64,000 bases of DNA from Membranipora membranacea (GCA_914767715.1 OU612068.1:1240001-1304000), one strand, 5' to 3'; positions 1-12,028 are shown, numbered from the stretch's first letter. Notes: generated by a model from the sequence alone, not told the origin. Translations and numbers: made by a program.

Positions 1-381
1 AGTGAAACCAAGGAGTAACCCTGTTACTCCTTGGTAAAACACATACATAACAAGTCAGCAGTTGGACATTGCAGTTTTGATCAAATGCTTACAATCATTA
101 TATATTTGTAACAAACTAGTGAACTAAAAGATTCAAGACCATTGCTTTTTTGGAATTAACCACCTAAAAATTTTATCTAAATCTTTTATCCTGATAATAT
201 TTTGCAACTGTAACAGAAATACTGGAAGTTGTTGTCCCTATATAATTTGCTCAGGGCGAGCACAACTTCAACATGCGCCCTTGATTAGGTAGGTATTCAT
301 TAGCTCGTCTTGATTAGGTAGGTATCCAGATACTAAAGGCAAAAACTTGTATTATTACAGATAATGGTAAGGATAACTGAC

Positions 382-1704
382 CTTATTGAAATACGTTGTG
401 CTATGTGTGAGAAATTTGATAAGGTCTAGATGCTCATCTGGAGATGACATTCTCTCACAGAACATAGCTAAGAGATTCGGATTCAGAAGATTGATAGCGA
501 TATAATTAAACAGTCTCTCACTAACAGCCTGAGCATTAGCTAGCCCACCGTGTCCATCAAACACCCCAAACAAAAAACCATCCGTCGCATTACAATATCC
601 TTCAGCATGGCGATCCTCTATCGGTGAATTGGCAGCTAGGCGACAATTGTCAAACCTACAATATTGCAAAATCAAACAGTGAAGTGAATAATGATAATAC
701 GGCATCCATGACTCTCTGATACACTGCAAAGTGAGAGCCCTGTATATTTTTTGGCAATTCTGTCAGCAACTTTCATCAGAAGTATAATCATCACCTCAAA
801 ACAAATAAAAGCTGGGAAGGTATGTTACCTCAAAAGTGCGCAAGTAAAGTGAAAACCAACTCAGAACACGTACTGAGGAACAGATTGATTGAAAAAAACA
901 GCTTTTGGCCTAAACGATCAACCGCCAAGCTTTCCGATTTTTATATACCAAAGTCAAGAACAAAATGAGGCCAAGCGATACTGTGTAACACAAGTTACAT
1001 ATAGCCAGACAGTATCGATTTTTATATATTTACTTATTAAATTTTTGCTTTTACCTTATTCAAGGTGTTTTCTTTTATCAATTAGATGCACCCAGTAAAA
1101 AATCTTTTTATTTTCTGTAAAAATCTTTGGAGAGAGGGTTTTAAAATCAAACAAACAAAAAAACTCAAATCAGCCTTACTCTGGAGTTCAAGCTTTAGTA
1201 AGCCTCCTTCAATAATGACATATTCAGTGTAACCAGTCACACCATTTGTACATAGAGATTCCTCTCAGTCTGGTCTGACTTTGATTCACCCAGCAGGCTC
1301 TATTATCTTACTTAATTATTTCATAGATCTTTTATCATTATTCAATATCAAACCAGACAACCTATTCATAGCCTGAGTCTATGTGGATGTCTGTCAAACC
1401 TTCCTGCCATGGCTCGGACACATTCGCGCGTCGGCTCAAAAAAATACCACATTTATTATCTGCATTAGAAAATTTTGAATAATTACCTTAGTACAGCCTC
1501 ATGGTTGATTTCTATGCTCTTCTCCTCAGCTTGTAGTATTGTTGACACCTGCTTTTTGCTAAGCCTTGGATAGCTGTATGAAGAGTGGTGGTCATCATTG
1601 AGGAATCTTCTGTGCTGTTTAATATGTTTACCTCTTTCAAGCTGCTTAACAGCACAACGTAGTAAGTAGGGAAACGCCCGGCCGCCCATGATGTTCCCAG
1701 CCAT
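382..1704 (-). CDS. PDP1: Pyruvate dehydrogenase phosphatase catalytic subunit (PDP1/2-like), 5' part, runs off the window
   Basis: This is the N-terminal part of a PP2C-family protein phosphatase that, by family, dephosphorylates the pyruvate dehydrogenase E1 subunit in the mitochondrial matrix. Exon 1 is 1704-1487; its donor leaves codon phase 2. Exon 2 is 655-382, with acceptor TTGTAG and donor AAG|GTCAGT. The frame stays open across the junction. Exon 1 starts with an Arg-rich, acid-poor stretch (MAGNIMGGRAFPYLLR) suited to a mitochondrial targeting peptide. It continues with YPRLSKKQVSTIL, which resembles the PDP segment LTPPQVNSIL. Exon 2 has LAANSPIEDR, with the metal-binding Glu-Asp of PP2C, then GVFDGHGG with the second metal-binding Asp, then QAVSERLFNYIA, which is PDP-specific rather than general PP2C. 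The remaining exons lie left of base 1. Assignment to PDP is strong from these motifs; PDP1 versus PDP2 is not resolved. Confidence 0.86.
656..1486 (-). other. Intron 1 of the PDP-like gene
   Basis: The intron lies between exons 1487-1704 and 382-655, with GT at 1486 and AG at 656 on the minus strand. It contains only AT-rich sequence and short chance frames. Confidence 0.75.
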
Positions 1705-2140
1705 GTTATGGTGAATAAGTTAGACACCAATCATACAAAACAAATTCATACCTCGGCTCTGTGATTGCTATTTCTGACAATAAACCTGGAGAACAGAAAT
1801 AAAGAAGATATGAATGATTTACACACACGTAAGTTAAACGCTTATCATCATCCTGATGGGTTTGGAGCAGTAATATTGGCTGAAACAACCCCATCCTAAT
1901 TGGCATGGAGCAGAAATATTTGTCGGATTGTCACCTAAATGATGAGTGTCTACAACCCACCGTCCTCCTGTTACAAACCCACCTGCCCCTGTTTCAAACC
2001 TACCTACTACTTTTTACTTACTTGCTACTTGGAGGTTGATCGCTTCTTCTGGTTGGAGGTTCCAGCGATGTGCCAATCTCTTATGTCAGTATATGTTCCG
2101 GGTCATCAACTGTTTCAGGTCTTCGCCATATGCTGGAACC
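1705..2140. other. Upstream flank of the PDP-like gene
   Basis: This stretch lies between the PDP start codon and a LINE relic. I see no coding exon in it. It presumably holds the PDP promoter and 5' UTR, but no TATA box or other core element is clear. Confidence 0.4.
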
Positions 2141-2790
2141 TTAACCTGCCACTGGTGGACCTACAAGTAGTGAGCAATCACAAGACAAATTATTCCACAG
2201 CTTAGCAGTGGATATAAAGAAGCTCTTTTTATGAACCTCGGTATTACAGTGAGGTATTAGGTACTGCTGTTCGTGGCTTCTGGTACTGCTCTGATGAGGA
2301 TGAGGCAGGATGTGATCAGTCATGTTGACAGCTACCTCGTTGAAATGGATGGCACGAAACAAACCAAGACGTCTCCAGCTTCTTCTGCTGTCTAGAGTCT
2401 GCCAGGTCAGCTGGTCGATGAGCTGCGTTGTGCTAGTTCTGTGATCAGTTCTAGGAATGTTGAAGACTGTTCTTGCAGCTCGTCTCTGGACAGCCTCCAG
2501 TTTAGTTGCCTGAGTTTGTGTGAGGCTGCCGTTCCAGACTGTAGATGAATATTCTAGGATAGGTCTCACCAGGGTTGTATAGGCTTTGTCACACAGTTTT
2601 GGGAGGGTGGGAGGGATAGTTCACCGGATGTAACCTAATCTACTAGAGGCTTTGTTTGAGATGTAGGTAGTATTTTCATTCCATCTCAGAGAACTCTCTA
2701 ATTTCACTCCCAGGTACTTCACACCATTTGTTTTCGGAATACTGATGTTAATAAGCTTGTACTCATGTTGGGCCCCTTTAGTCTGCCTCT
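2141..2790 (-). mobile_element. Non-LTR retrotransposon (LINE) relic, 3' end of the RT reading frame
   Basis: Read on the minus strand, about 2765-2141 encodes the thumb and C-terminal part of a Jockey/CR1-type reverse transcriptase. Visible motifs are VKYLGVKLESSLRW, then ISNKASSRLGYIR, then LVRPILEYSSTVWN and a tail with KSFFISTAKLWNNL. An in-frame TGA follows LGYIR near 2620, and the catalytic YADD part is missing, so this is a dead, 5'-truncated copy. The longest open piece is 142 codons (2569-2141). Confidence 0.8.
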
Positions 2791-3112
2791 GTCAAGCTTG
2801 TATCCGGACATGTTTTATGCAATAAGTATTCACAATCCGGCGGTTGTCCCAGTGCCAACCGAGTGAACCTAATTGGCAACCACCAGATGGGTTCTTAGCG
2901 CAGCATCATCATCATCCATCGATCGAATTAATGTAATCAAAATCATATTTAAAATCTTCAAATTAATGACAACTTGGACACCTCTGACCAGATCTATGAA
3001 CTAAATTGGACCTATACTCAACTCAACTACTAAGCCTTTGGGTGAAATTAAGCTAAGTGCCAGTTCATTTGCTCAGAGATCATTTATTATAACTAGCACT
3101 AGCACTGAGTAG
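2791..3112. other. Non-coding spacer
   Basis: AT-rich sequence between the LINE relic and the hairpin MITE, in which I see no gene or repeat. Confidence 0.4.
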
Positions 3113-3120
3113 AGAGGAGA

Positions 3121-3223
3121 CATGGGCCCCTGGGACTTACATGTCATTACTTTGCCAATGTCCACTATCAACCACCCAGTGGACATTGGCAAAGTAATGA
3201 CATGTAAGTCCCAGGGGCCCATG
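3121..3223. mobile_element. Perfect-hairpin MITE with 8-bp target duplication
   Basis: Arms 3121-3166 and 3178-3223 are 46 bp each and exact reverse complements, separated by an 11-nt loop. The termini begin CATGGGCCCC. The octamer AGAGGAGA stands directly on both sides (3113-3120 and 3224-3231). An 8-bp duplication is the hallmark of hAT-superfamily insertion, so this is probably a tiny non-autonomous hAT element. The perfect arms suggest a recent insertion. Confidence 0.85.
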
Positions 3224-3273
3224 AGAGGAGAGTAATAATACAAGTCAAATGATTTTAAATTTATAGTAGTTTT

Positions 3274-3726
3274 ATGGATATAGATAAATTACCTCAAGTA
3301 GCTATAGTTTTCTTGTTGGCCTGGTGCACTATGTATAATTTTTCATATTTATATAATAGGCCTAATTATCACAACTATGTCTATACTACCAACCAAACCT
3401 GTTATTGTCTGAGTGAGCAGGGAGAATGGAATTATTATCTATCATTTCACCCTGGAGTGAGGGAGTCAATAACAATAATACTTCTTAAAGTTGGGGATAG
3501 AAGTGCATACACATCACTAAAATGGCCATACACAGGGTCATGGTTTTTTAACACATTTAACTGTCACCTTGCAGAGACCACCAAAGCAAAGCCTAAGACA
3601 AGCTACAATCCATGTGCAGTGGCTGCTCAAATGTGCTCAAATCTACTCAATTCTCAAAATCTTCCCGCTGGATACGTCACTTGTGAACTTGACCTTATCA
3701 ATTTCCCTAATTACGCGCATGCGTAG
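3274..3726 (+). CDS. Open frame of 150 codons, unrecognised
   Basis: I do not recognise this protein. An uninterrupted frame of 450 bases is longer than most chance frames in this AT-rich window. It begins with a short polar head and a hydrophobic stretch (residues about 7-18, QVAIVFLLAWC) that could be a signal peptide or anchor. It is rich in Tyr and Asn and has seven Cys (residues about 18, 43, 45, 96, 113, 120 and 137). There is no obvious promoter, and it begins 50 bases after the hairpin MITE. Its stop overlaps a CpG-rich palindrome. It could be a chance frame. Confidence 0.22.
   Translation: MDIDKLPQVAIVFLLAWCTMYNFSYLYNRPNYHNYVYTTNQTCYCLSEQGEWNYYLSFHPGVRESITIILLKVGDRSAYTSLKWPYTGSWFFNTFNCHLAETTKAKPKTSYNPCAVAAQMCSNLLNSQNLPAGYVTCELDLINFPNYAHA
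3708..3724. promoter_or_regulatory. NRF-1-like GCGCATGCG palindrome, possible TMEM127 promoter
   Basis: The sequence TACGCGCATGCGTAG closely fits the NRF-1 (alpha-Pal) motif YGCGCAYGCGCR and is one of few CpG-dense spots in the window. NRF-1 sites usually sit just upstream of animal housekeeping promoters. A donor-like AGAG|GTAAGG follows at 3783, so 3725-3783 may be a non-coding first exon of TMEM127. The motif is seen; the promoter role is inferred. Confidence 0.4.
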
Positions 3727-3783
3727 TCTCAAAATAAACAGAAGACTTTCCAAAATAGATATTTGTTTTGTTGTAAAGTAGAG

Positions 3784-5023
3784 GTAAGGAGTAAAAGAGA
3801 CATGATTAGAATCTGAACTGTTCAAATCTTCAATCATTGATAAGCATCAACATTGGGAGCCAGCTCGTACCAATAGCTCTTGGTGAAGTTCATCGACAAA
3901 GAAATGCCTGAAACGCAGTCAAGATCTGAAAGAAGTAAGTTAAGTTAGCTCTCTCGTCTCTGCCTGCTACAAAAAATATTATAATTATAATAGATACCAA
4001 CCTGGGTCACTGGCAATGTTTGACTGTCCTTCTCAGGTGGGAGTGAGAGATGAGAGAAATATTGCCAATAACCCAGGTTTGGAGAAGACCTGAGGACTGG
4101 ACTAATAATAATAATTGCTAATAAAAGAAAAATAGTTAGAAGTAGAACCTAGGCCAGGACATGACCTTGAGTCTTGAAACCAGCAGCAGCAGGTACTCCT
4201 CTAACTAACAAACTCCTGCACTCCATCAATTGAACTAGTCGGAGCAGGGAGAATGGTTAGAGTAGCAGTTGGCTGATTTCTGTAAACAGAGAAGTGAAGG
4301 TGAGGATATCAAGGAAGAAGATTAAAATATGTCAAAAGATGGTTTCACAACAATGAATAATGATGATGGGTTGATACACGGGCCTTTGGTGCCATGTTTC
4401 TTCACACTCCATCTGTCAATGTTTTTTTTCTGTATTTGATAATGGTATACTATTTCTGGTTGTTGCTTGTTTTATTGCTGACGAAGGAATGTGGACTGTA
4501 GTTGGTTTAAGATGAGTGACTTAGGGACCTCCTTGGTTGGTCCAATGAACTCCCTCATTGGTTGGTCTAAGATGAGTGACTGAGGGATAAGCCTTGTGAT
4601 CACTCGACTTTTATGTCTTGGCCAGTCATCGTTTGCCTCAGACATCTGTGAAATTTATCTTTTTGTCAGTGATCGTAGTATATACGAGTCAGGCTATCAT
4701 AACTCTTTAGATTAGACATCATAGTTCTGCTCTTCAATCAGTTCAACCATCAGAATTCGGAATTTGAGTCTGAGGAATACCAACAAAATGGTGGGAAATC
4801 CTCTGGCTTTGCCCCTACCTTCAACTAGTCATTAACCCAAGTTTACCTGGTTGATGAATTGCTCTGAGATACTTGGTTTGAGATGTCTTGCTGTATTTTT
4901 TTGACTGTTATCTTTGGGAACCTTTTTACTGTTTACAGTGTGAGAGACGTAAGCTGATTACACAATCCCTATGGCTCAGCAGTGATGCCATGATTTGTGC
5001 TTACCATTTGTTTTTTTGTTCAG
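3784..5023 (+). other. Probable first intron and 5' region of TMEM127
   Basis: No coding exon could be identified here, but the missing TMEM127 start exon should be in this stretch or just before it. A repeated phrase (GATGAGTGACTTAGGGA and GATGAGTGACTGAGGGA, 4512-4590) forms a short imperfect direct duplication. Confidence 0.4.
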
Positions 5024-6124
5024 GCTCTCGGTCGAGGAGTGATGGAAGTCGGTCACGAAGTCGTAGTGGTCGTCGCAGACACTCACGTAGACATCGGAGA
5101 CGTCACAGAGGCTACCCTAAAATATCCGAGAGAAATTTTGCTGGTGCTGCTTGCTCAATGATGGCGGTAGTTGGAACCTGCTCAGGTTAGTTAATTAGCA
5201 TGACATGGATGAATGAACTAGTTGGGGTAAATTTTCCAAACTTTGAACCTAATGAAACACCGGCCCAAGAAATCCAGCCTCCTATCAATTATAGTGAAAG
5301 TTGAATCAAACATGCTGTAGAGAGGACTTCTTTGTGATCATTGTTGTTATGATATAAGTCTATGGCTAAGCAGTAGCCAAGAATAATTCCACATAATCAA
5401 TGAACACTGTATTTATTCATTTGGAACCTTGTGTCATAACATCCTTGTTTATTAAAGATTGATGTTGTGATCTTATTTTGTAGCATTGGCTAAATCAGAA
5501 TGCTTCATTTTCAAAGGAGGGAGTTGTCAAAACGGAAACGGAGATTACCTGTCGTCGTTAGGCATCAGTAACTTTTTATTCACTGGTCATTTCTTGAATG
5601 ACACATCGTATCGTTACAGCTCATTTGGTTATGAACACCACCTGTATAACTGTGTGGACAGAGTGACGGTGTCTGTACTTCAGGGTATTCTAGCCCTTGT
5701 CATTCTCGCCACTCTATGCACCCTTGTGGCGTTTGTCTTAGATCTTATTGGACCAAAACAGAAACACATGATGATGGTTCGACGCAATGGAATCCTAAAT
5801 ATTACAGCTGTATTCATACTTATAACTGTTTGCGGCATATGCTACTGGGCCGCGACTCTCATCAAAGACAATTTACACGCCCACAAAAGAGCTAAGGGCA
5901 GCAAAGTTCTCGTTGACTTTGGAGTCAGTTATTACATTTTAGTTGGTTCTGCTGTAGCTAACATAGTAGCTACAGCATGTAATCTACTAAGGCGTTATCC
6001 TCCAATGAGAGTGGAGTCAGACAGGGAACCCATTATCAATGATGTAGACAACGCTATACTTGGTAACGAGCCTGTGGTCCCACCGTCACTGATGGTCAGA
6101 GAGCCACCACCTTATGCACCATAG
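5024..6124 (+). CDS. TMEM127: Transmembrane protein 127
   Basis: This multi-pass membrane protein belongs to the endosome/lysosome system; the family negatively regulates mTOR signalling. Two coding exons are visible: 5024-5185 (acceptor TTGTTCAG, donor TCAG|GTTAGT) and 5484-6124 (acceptor TTTGTAG). Joined, they read TCSALAKSEC, matching the TALAEPAW region of the vertebrate protein. The first exon is strongly basic (Arg/Ser/His-rich), like the Arg-rich N-terminus of the family. The second exon has three hydrophobic segments at residues about 58-88, 98-122 and 140-168 of its open frame, flanking the family signatures FVLDLIGPK, CYWAATLI and NIVATACNLLRRYPP. It ends in PPPYAP, a PPxY motif of the type bound by NEDD4-family WW domains. 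The start codon lies in an upstream exon I could not place, because the basic exon has an acceptor and begins inside a codon. Confidence 0.88.
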
Positions 6125-8949
6125 AGGCTACGCCCCCCCCCTGGTTATAGATATTCTATATTTTCATTTTTGAAATGATAACTATGTTGTGCAGGAGGTT
6201 TCAACCTCAATCCCATATATTGATGGCTAAGTTGAGTTCAATTTCGAATTTAACAGACACAAAGGTAACTACTGCCCCCTGATTGATGAGGCCAGTGCTG
6301 TAACTATTTTATTTTTATACAATGACTCATGTCAGCAGTGAGTATTCCTCACTTAATGAACTCACTGTGACTCTAAATCTGTGGATTTCACATACCATGC
6401 TTCCTCTTTTTCCTCTGCTTCAAATATTCATTGTTATATTGTATATTAAATCATAACATAGAGAACTATACTGTCCACATAGACAGTGGGCTCAGTTTTA
6501 CTGGTCACATGGACTGCATTTTTGTTGACAAAATGATATGTTTTTTTATCTCTATGTGGTAAATTCTAGAAACATAATTATTCAAGCAGGCATTGTAGCA
6601 AATGAAATAAATGATGGGATTATGTTAGTTGAGAAGTATTACTTTTATAGCAACGTCTTGAATACATTAAATTTTACACCATATGTTCAGTCTCTGATTT
6701 TCCAATCCACTTTACATACCAGTCCATAAATCCAAATCAGGTGGATTTGGTGAGGGAAGGTATAAGTATCACGCAGCAGAATCTAGAAGGGGGTAGTCCT
6801 TGTACATGTACGCATATAGGAGGATTTCAATAGATGATAAGTCGTATAAAATTTTTGGGACAGTATGGCCAGTTGGGTAGTTGCCATAACTTTGCACACC
6901 ATTTATCAAACACTTCAAAAGTTATCGCTCTATTTATAGCATCCATCTATATGTGTCAAGAAGCTTGGGGTCTACTGCCAAAGATATTTAGTATATATTT
7001 TCGCTTGAATCTCTCCTAGCGATTAATTTTCATTGCTTCACAGGGTAAAGCAGTTCAGTAAAGCAGTAGATACTCCTTGGGTGAGTTCTGTGAGATCGGA
7101 AGCTGAGGGTTCACATTGTCAACGAGAAACTGGGATATAGTGCTGAATAAGAACTAAAATGTAATCAGCCGTCATATGATAAATAATCACTAAGAATTTC
7201 TAAAATTGTGGTTTGCAGGATACAGCGAATTTGACTTTTGAGCTGGGAGAGCAGTTTCCTGTTTTACAATAACCATGTTCGTTTTCCCCAACCGAAATCG
7301 TTTTTAGTATAAATGCATCTTTCTTTCAAGATAGTCATGGGAAGAGTTTCCGTCCGAAATAAGGCTGTGCCTTTGATTTATGGTGCTTTTTATTACCCAC
7401 CCCTGTGGCCCAATTTACATCTGCTTGTGAGATGCCGTCACATCAACTTTATCATACAAATTATCGGTTTCATTTGATGATAAGTTTTCTGGTCAATGTC
7501 TGGGGCATAAACTTATAGAGTTTATGGTCTGGGCAAAGTATACCTGTTGACACTAACGGCACAAATGGGTAAAATTCCTCCACTGGAGCATCACTGCCTG
7601 TTCTCTAGCCAATCAGATTTGTGAGGTTCATGTAATTCTAGACTAGGCTCATGATGTTTACCAACAATCAACGTATATACTATGCTCCGCCCAAAACCAT
7701 ACATATACTTTATGGATTTGCCAATCGACCAACTAAGAGCATTGAGCACATGACTCATCCATCACCAAGTAGTCTTGTGTTTGTATGGTGGTAATGTGAG
7801 GATTACTCCAAACCATATTAATGTGTATTATATCATTATCGTTACAGCAGAGCTGCTTGCCGCAGGGTAAAACTGGCTGGTTACAGCTCATGTCTAACCT
7901 GAACCGATTACAGCTTTGCTAATGCAATAGGAATAAAACAAAACGCCCTGACTGCAACATAAGGTCATTAACAACATAATTACCATCAAGAGAGTGGCTG
8001 TTTTTTTCCAAGACATCTTGGACAAGACAGAGAGTGATCAGCAGTTGAAACTCATATACATTGCTATACAATATATTTGCAATTTATTGGCAAATAGTTA
8101 TGCCATCAACGCTAACATTTCATAATCAAGCACAAAGGCATGACAATGCATAAAATATGAAATACAGATAAGACCAAAAAGTTTTCTTATGTTGTTTACA
8201 GTTTTAGAATGAAAATAACAGGAAAATGAATAATCATAATCAAATTAATGACATAATCATTTTGGTAAGTAACAGTGAAGCACAGGGACAATAATGGTAT
8301 CCCAGAAGCCAGCAGTTCCAACTAACTGCCTATATCAATAAAAAATACTGTGATAATTACAACAAAATCCTACTCAATTAGCTTTCCTGGCCCAGGTAGT
8401 CTTCCGGCAGGTAAATAACCAGGAAATAGGTAGTAAGGAAAGGCTATTACCGTAGAGCAAATAAATAAGAACAACAAACACACAATGTGTCAACTCGACA
8501 ATTTGAGAAAAAAAATTGATTAAAGTGGAGAACATTATGGAACCGGAGCCAAATAACAATTCCGATCGACTCATCATCGTCATTTTAGACACTACCATCA
8601 CATATAAGTTTACAGGGGTTCTTATTGACTGGGAACCGAATACCTATAAATTGTTTTCATAATGCATGTTAAAGTAAGCCATTGATAGCTTGAGGGGAAG
8701 TTCATTCAATAGCACACTACAAAAATAAGACCTTGAGTTACATGATATCCTTACTCTGTAATATAGCAGTCATATACATTGAAAACCTGCTCACTAAGAG
8801 CACATCACACACTATAGTGTGCATTTTCCTATCTAGCCTTGTTCACATCTCGCCAGGCCGGACCTGGACTGCTAGTAACTTAACTGCTGTCATGGCCATT
8901 GCGGACATTATCAGCTTCTAATACTTTTAAAAAGGGGCTGGTAGCCAAT
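6125..8949. other. TMEM127 3' UTR and intergenic sequence up to SIAH
   Basis: The first few hundred bases are presumably the TMEM127 3' UTR. The rest is AT-rich and non-coding; the open frames of 61-75 codons in it show no family features. A half-copy of a recurring palindrome (CCTTACTCTGT) is at 8746-8756. Confidence 0.45.
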
Positions 8950-9867
8950 TTAGGCACATGTCATACTGATGGTGACATTAATGCCCAGGTTACCACTGTC
9001 AGCAAACAATCGAGCTATGTTAGTGTCAAACACCAGGCAGTCACTGTTCTGTATCGCTGACTGTACGCCATCATGGATGCTTCTCGGAGTAGCCTCCCAC
9101 GTTAGACGCCGTTTGTGTCCATTCAACTCGAGACGATAAGCAAAATTCTCAGCTGCTTTCCTTGTACCTATGAGCTGCACAATAGCATAAAACTGCTGAT
9201 GTCCATCGTATTTCTCTTGCTTTTCAAGGACTAACATGAAACTTTGCCCAAAACAAGACTGCATCATGACCCAGTCGACAGCTCCTGGTAGGTTTATGTC
9301 TGTAGCTAAGAACACAATATCCTCGCCTTGAAGTGTTGTGATACTCTTGTGTTGTGTTAGAAGATGAGGCATGACTGCATCGAGAGATCCCTGCCACTTA
9401 CAGGAAGCCCCCGGACAGGGGCAGCAGTAAGGCCTACACTCGCACACATCCTCATGTTCAGTTTTATCTGTGTGTAATAGAGTCAATGCACAGCCACCTG
9501 AGGCGTACTTACAGGGGAACAGCACAGTACTGGCTACTTTCTCCATAGCTAAGTTTCTAATGTTACCGAGAGGAGCACGGCATGTGGGGCAGCACTGTAA
9601 CTTTGGCCGACATGTCTGACAGACGATATGCCCACTCTGACACTGCATGATTGGGGGTAAGGCGTAATCAAAACACACAGGGCACTCAAACAGATTAGCA
9701 AGGTCTGGGTTGGCAGTTGGTGGCGTCATCATATTCTGTACGGCAGCCACTGGTGTGTTAGTGACTGAAGATGGGCTGACTGTCCCCAGCTTAGGAGTCT
9801 GACCAGAAGCCATCCTAGGGTTGGTAGCCACGCTGGGCTTATTGGTGTTGTTGGTATTGTTGTTCAT
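8950..9867 (-). CDS. SIAH1: E3 ubiquitin-protein ligase SIAH (seven in absentia)
   Basis: RING-type E3 ligase that targets substrates for proteasomal degradation through a C-terminal substrate-binding domain. The CDS is one exon of 305 codons, close to human SIAH1 (282) and SIAH2 (324). The Met at 9867 is chosen because a strong acceptor (CTTTTTTAG) ends two bases upstream, at 9870, so the open frame before it is intronic. A Thr/Asn/Pro-rich N-terminus (residues about 1-55) is followed by a C3HC4 RING ([13 protein letters not shown] to CCPTCRAPL, about 59-98). Then comes the SIAH-type double zinc finger ([29 protein letters not shown]), then the TRAF-like substrate-binding domain ending ITVSMTCA-like (here NVTISMTCA). 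All zinc ligands appear present. At least one 5'-UTR exon must lie upstream. Confidence 0.95.
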   Translation of the reverse strand: MNNNTNNTNKPSVATNPRMASGQTPKLGTVSPSSVTNTPVAAVQNMMTPPTANPDLANLFECPVCFDYALPPIMQCQSGHIVCQTCRPKLQCCPTCRAPLGNIRNLAMEKVASTVLFPCKYASGGCALTLLHTDKTEHEDVCECRPYCCPCPGASCKWQGSLDAVMPHLLTQHKSITTLQGEDIVFLATDINLPGAVDWVMMQSCFGQSFMLVLEKQEKYDGHQQFYAIVQLIGTRKAAENFAYRLELNGHKRRLTWEATPRSIHDGVQSAIQNSDCLVFDTNIARLFADSGNLGINVTISMTCA

Positions 9868-9869
9868 CT

Positions 9870-11870
9870 CTAAAAAAGAAAAGAAAACTGTGTGATATAA
9901 TTCAGAACCATGGAATTGATTGAGGATCAAATCAATAATTTCATCGCTGGTACAGTTTAAGTGTGTCAGAGTTGTGTTAAAGTGATGACTGGTAAGACCA
10001 GACGATGAGTCTAGAGCCTGACTACAAGCAGTAACGGAAGTACATTAAGTAATTCACAGGATAGTCATGCTAATGTTAAAAAAAAACTACAGTAAAATAG
10101 CTTTAGACAAAAGTATGATTGTGAATAAGTAAATTTTATACAGAATCACAGGTCCTCAGAAGATCAAGTGGGGACAATCATATCTTAGAAAAGTTTTTTT
10201 CTACTACTACAGAAAAAGGTCTGGTTTGTAAATGGTACATTTAATTGTATCAGAAAATCATGAAAGAACAGTAATTATTACTGAACAGTTTTGAATGGCA
10301 AGAATAGTTCTCATCAGAGACGTGATAATGATTATATCATCAAACACAGTATTAATTTTATCTTGTGAGAATTTTCTGGACATTCAAGCCCATTTCCTCC
10401 CATACCGTCGTACAAGTAGAGGTAAGGGATGTGGGAGTAGATTTAAAGCACCTGCTGAAAGAGCTCAGATGAGAAATAATAATAATAATAATAATGCTCG
10501 ACCCTCCCTCCCATTCCTTTGTAAGAGAGAAACTATGGCCAGATAGTTTTAGTTTTCAGTGTGATTAGGATTAGCTGTGTTGTTGATTGAGACAGGAGAA
10601 GATAATCTTAGATGCTGCTGGCATAGTGTTCACATCATCTGAGATTGTAGTTTTTAGATGGAATACAGATAATGTAAACACACTTTGGTTTCTTATAAGA
10701 CATAGTCTTTCTGATAATGTTTCCTCCCTTAGATCATATGAGGAGAGTGAACTAGTCTAAGTGGTTTGGAAGTTTCGGTAGAATTTACGATTAAGTCTCA
10801 TTCAGATCCAGTTATCAATGAATGATTCACCTCCAAACTCAAAACATGGCCGTTTGACAGGGACAAAGATTAACTATACATTAACCAATAACAAACTCAA
10901 ATAAATGTAACAATAAAGTTCGATGATAGGCTCGGTCGTTTGATCAGTATGATCTTACACTGCCCGAGAGACCTGTCCTGGCCATGACAAGCCTGTCTGG
11001 TGTGTGATAAGTTCTTTATCAAGGCTGTTGGAAAGATTGCCGAGAACAAGCCCCATTAGCACCTTGTCAATTGGCGGTTTACACAATAGGTCTACCACCC
11101 AACCATGTGCCACTACGCTGTGTTTCAGGCATGGTTGGTGGTATGAGCAAATGCCTTCAAATGGTCGTCCGTTCAACAAAGAAGATTATAAGGATAAGAC
11201 GTGAATGTTAAGAGTTATGGCCTTCTGAGGTGACTGAGACGAAGCGGGTTAGGCGAGTATTAACCCAACACAATCACTTATATTTCCCATACATACACTG
11301 ACTGACACAATAGAAACTTCACACACTCAGTTCTAGGACTATCTACTCTAGTCTAGTTTTACCCACACACAGTCATTGGCACTCACTCCACTCACTGCAA
11401 ATGATGTCAGTGACTCAGACCTTCTTTCCTTGCTCAGACACCCAATGTACTGTGATTTGAAAGCCACAAGTGACAAATAAACACCACCACTGTTTGTTTC
11501 TAGCATATGGTATGATATGGCTCAAATATATAGAAAACTGAATTGAGGGCTACATTGGTTTGTAGGTAGATCCAATTTGTTGACAGAATAAAACAACCAC
11601 ACCTGTCCTGACCATCAGAATTGTTGTTGGCTAAATTATGAATCAACTTTATTAGTCATGCTTGTAATTTAATAATTTATTTGGCATACATACTGTTTCT
11701 GGTTTGACAGTGAGGCAGCAGTGTCTCCTTTACGGCTAGTCTGTCTTCTCTAGCCTTTCTTAAGTGTCTAGGTCATCACAACTGCTCCAATGATCTGGCT
11801 GTAGTTTCCTGAAATTTTCAGCTGAGACCAGTTGCTATCATTCAAGCATTTCCGTTTAATTGTTTACGCG
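9870..11870. other. Upstream region of SIAH
   Basis: It holds the first intron and 5' UTR of SIAH, which I could not delimit, and an (AAT)n run at about 10,477-10,494. I see no coding exon; the open frames (up to 83 codons) show no recognisable motif. Confidence 0.4.
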
Positions 11871-11926
11871 TGTGCGCCTGCGCAGTATCTGTTCTTGTTA
11901 CAAGTTGTCTGCACTCAACTTGGAAG

Positions 11927-12028
11927 ATGGACAACTCTCAAATTAGATTGAAAAGAGAACTAGATAAGGAAATCAACGCTCTGCAGATTTCATTGTTGGT
12001 TCACTTGGAAGTGAGGAAGCAGTAGAGA
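11927..12028 (+). CDS. Possible short first coding exon behind a GC-rich promoter
   Basis: An ATG opens 33 codons rich in charged residues (MDNSQIRLKRELDKEIN and on), with a coiled-coil look and a potential GT donor (GGAA|GTGAGG) before the stop. About 55 bases upstream lies GCGCCTGCGCAGT, a near-NRF-1 CpG-rich motif. The combination looks like a first exon, but no second exon could be found downstream, so it may be chance. Confidence 0.22.

Noticed and set aside
4888-5023. Start of TMEM127 at the ATG at 4,888 or 4,996
   Set aside because: The stretch before 5,024 reads as intron, with a long pyrimidine tract and CAG acceptor, and has no likeness to the family's N-terminus.
9868-9930. N-terminal extension of SIAH to 9,930
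   Set aside because: The extra codons lie upstream of a strong acceptor two bases before the 9,867 ATG and do not resemble SIAH.
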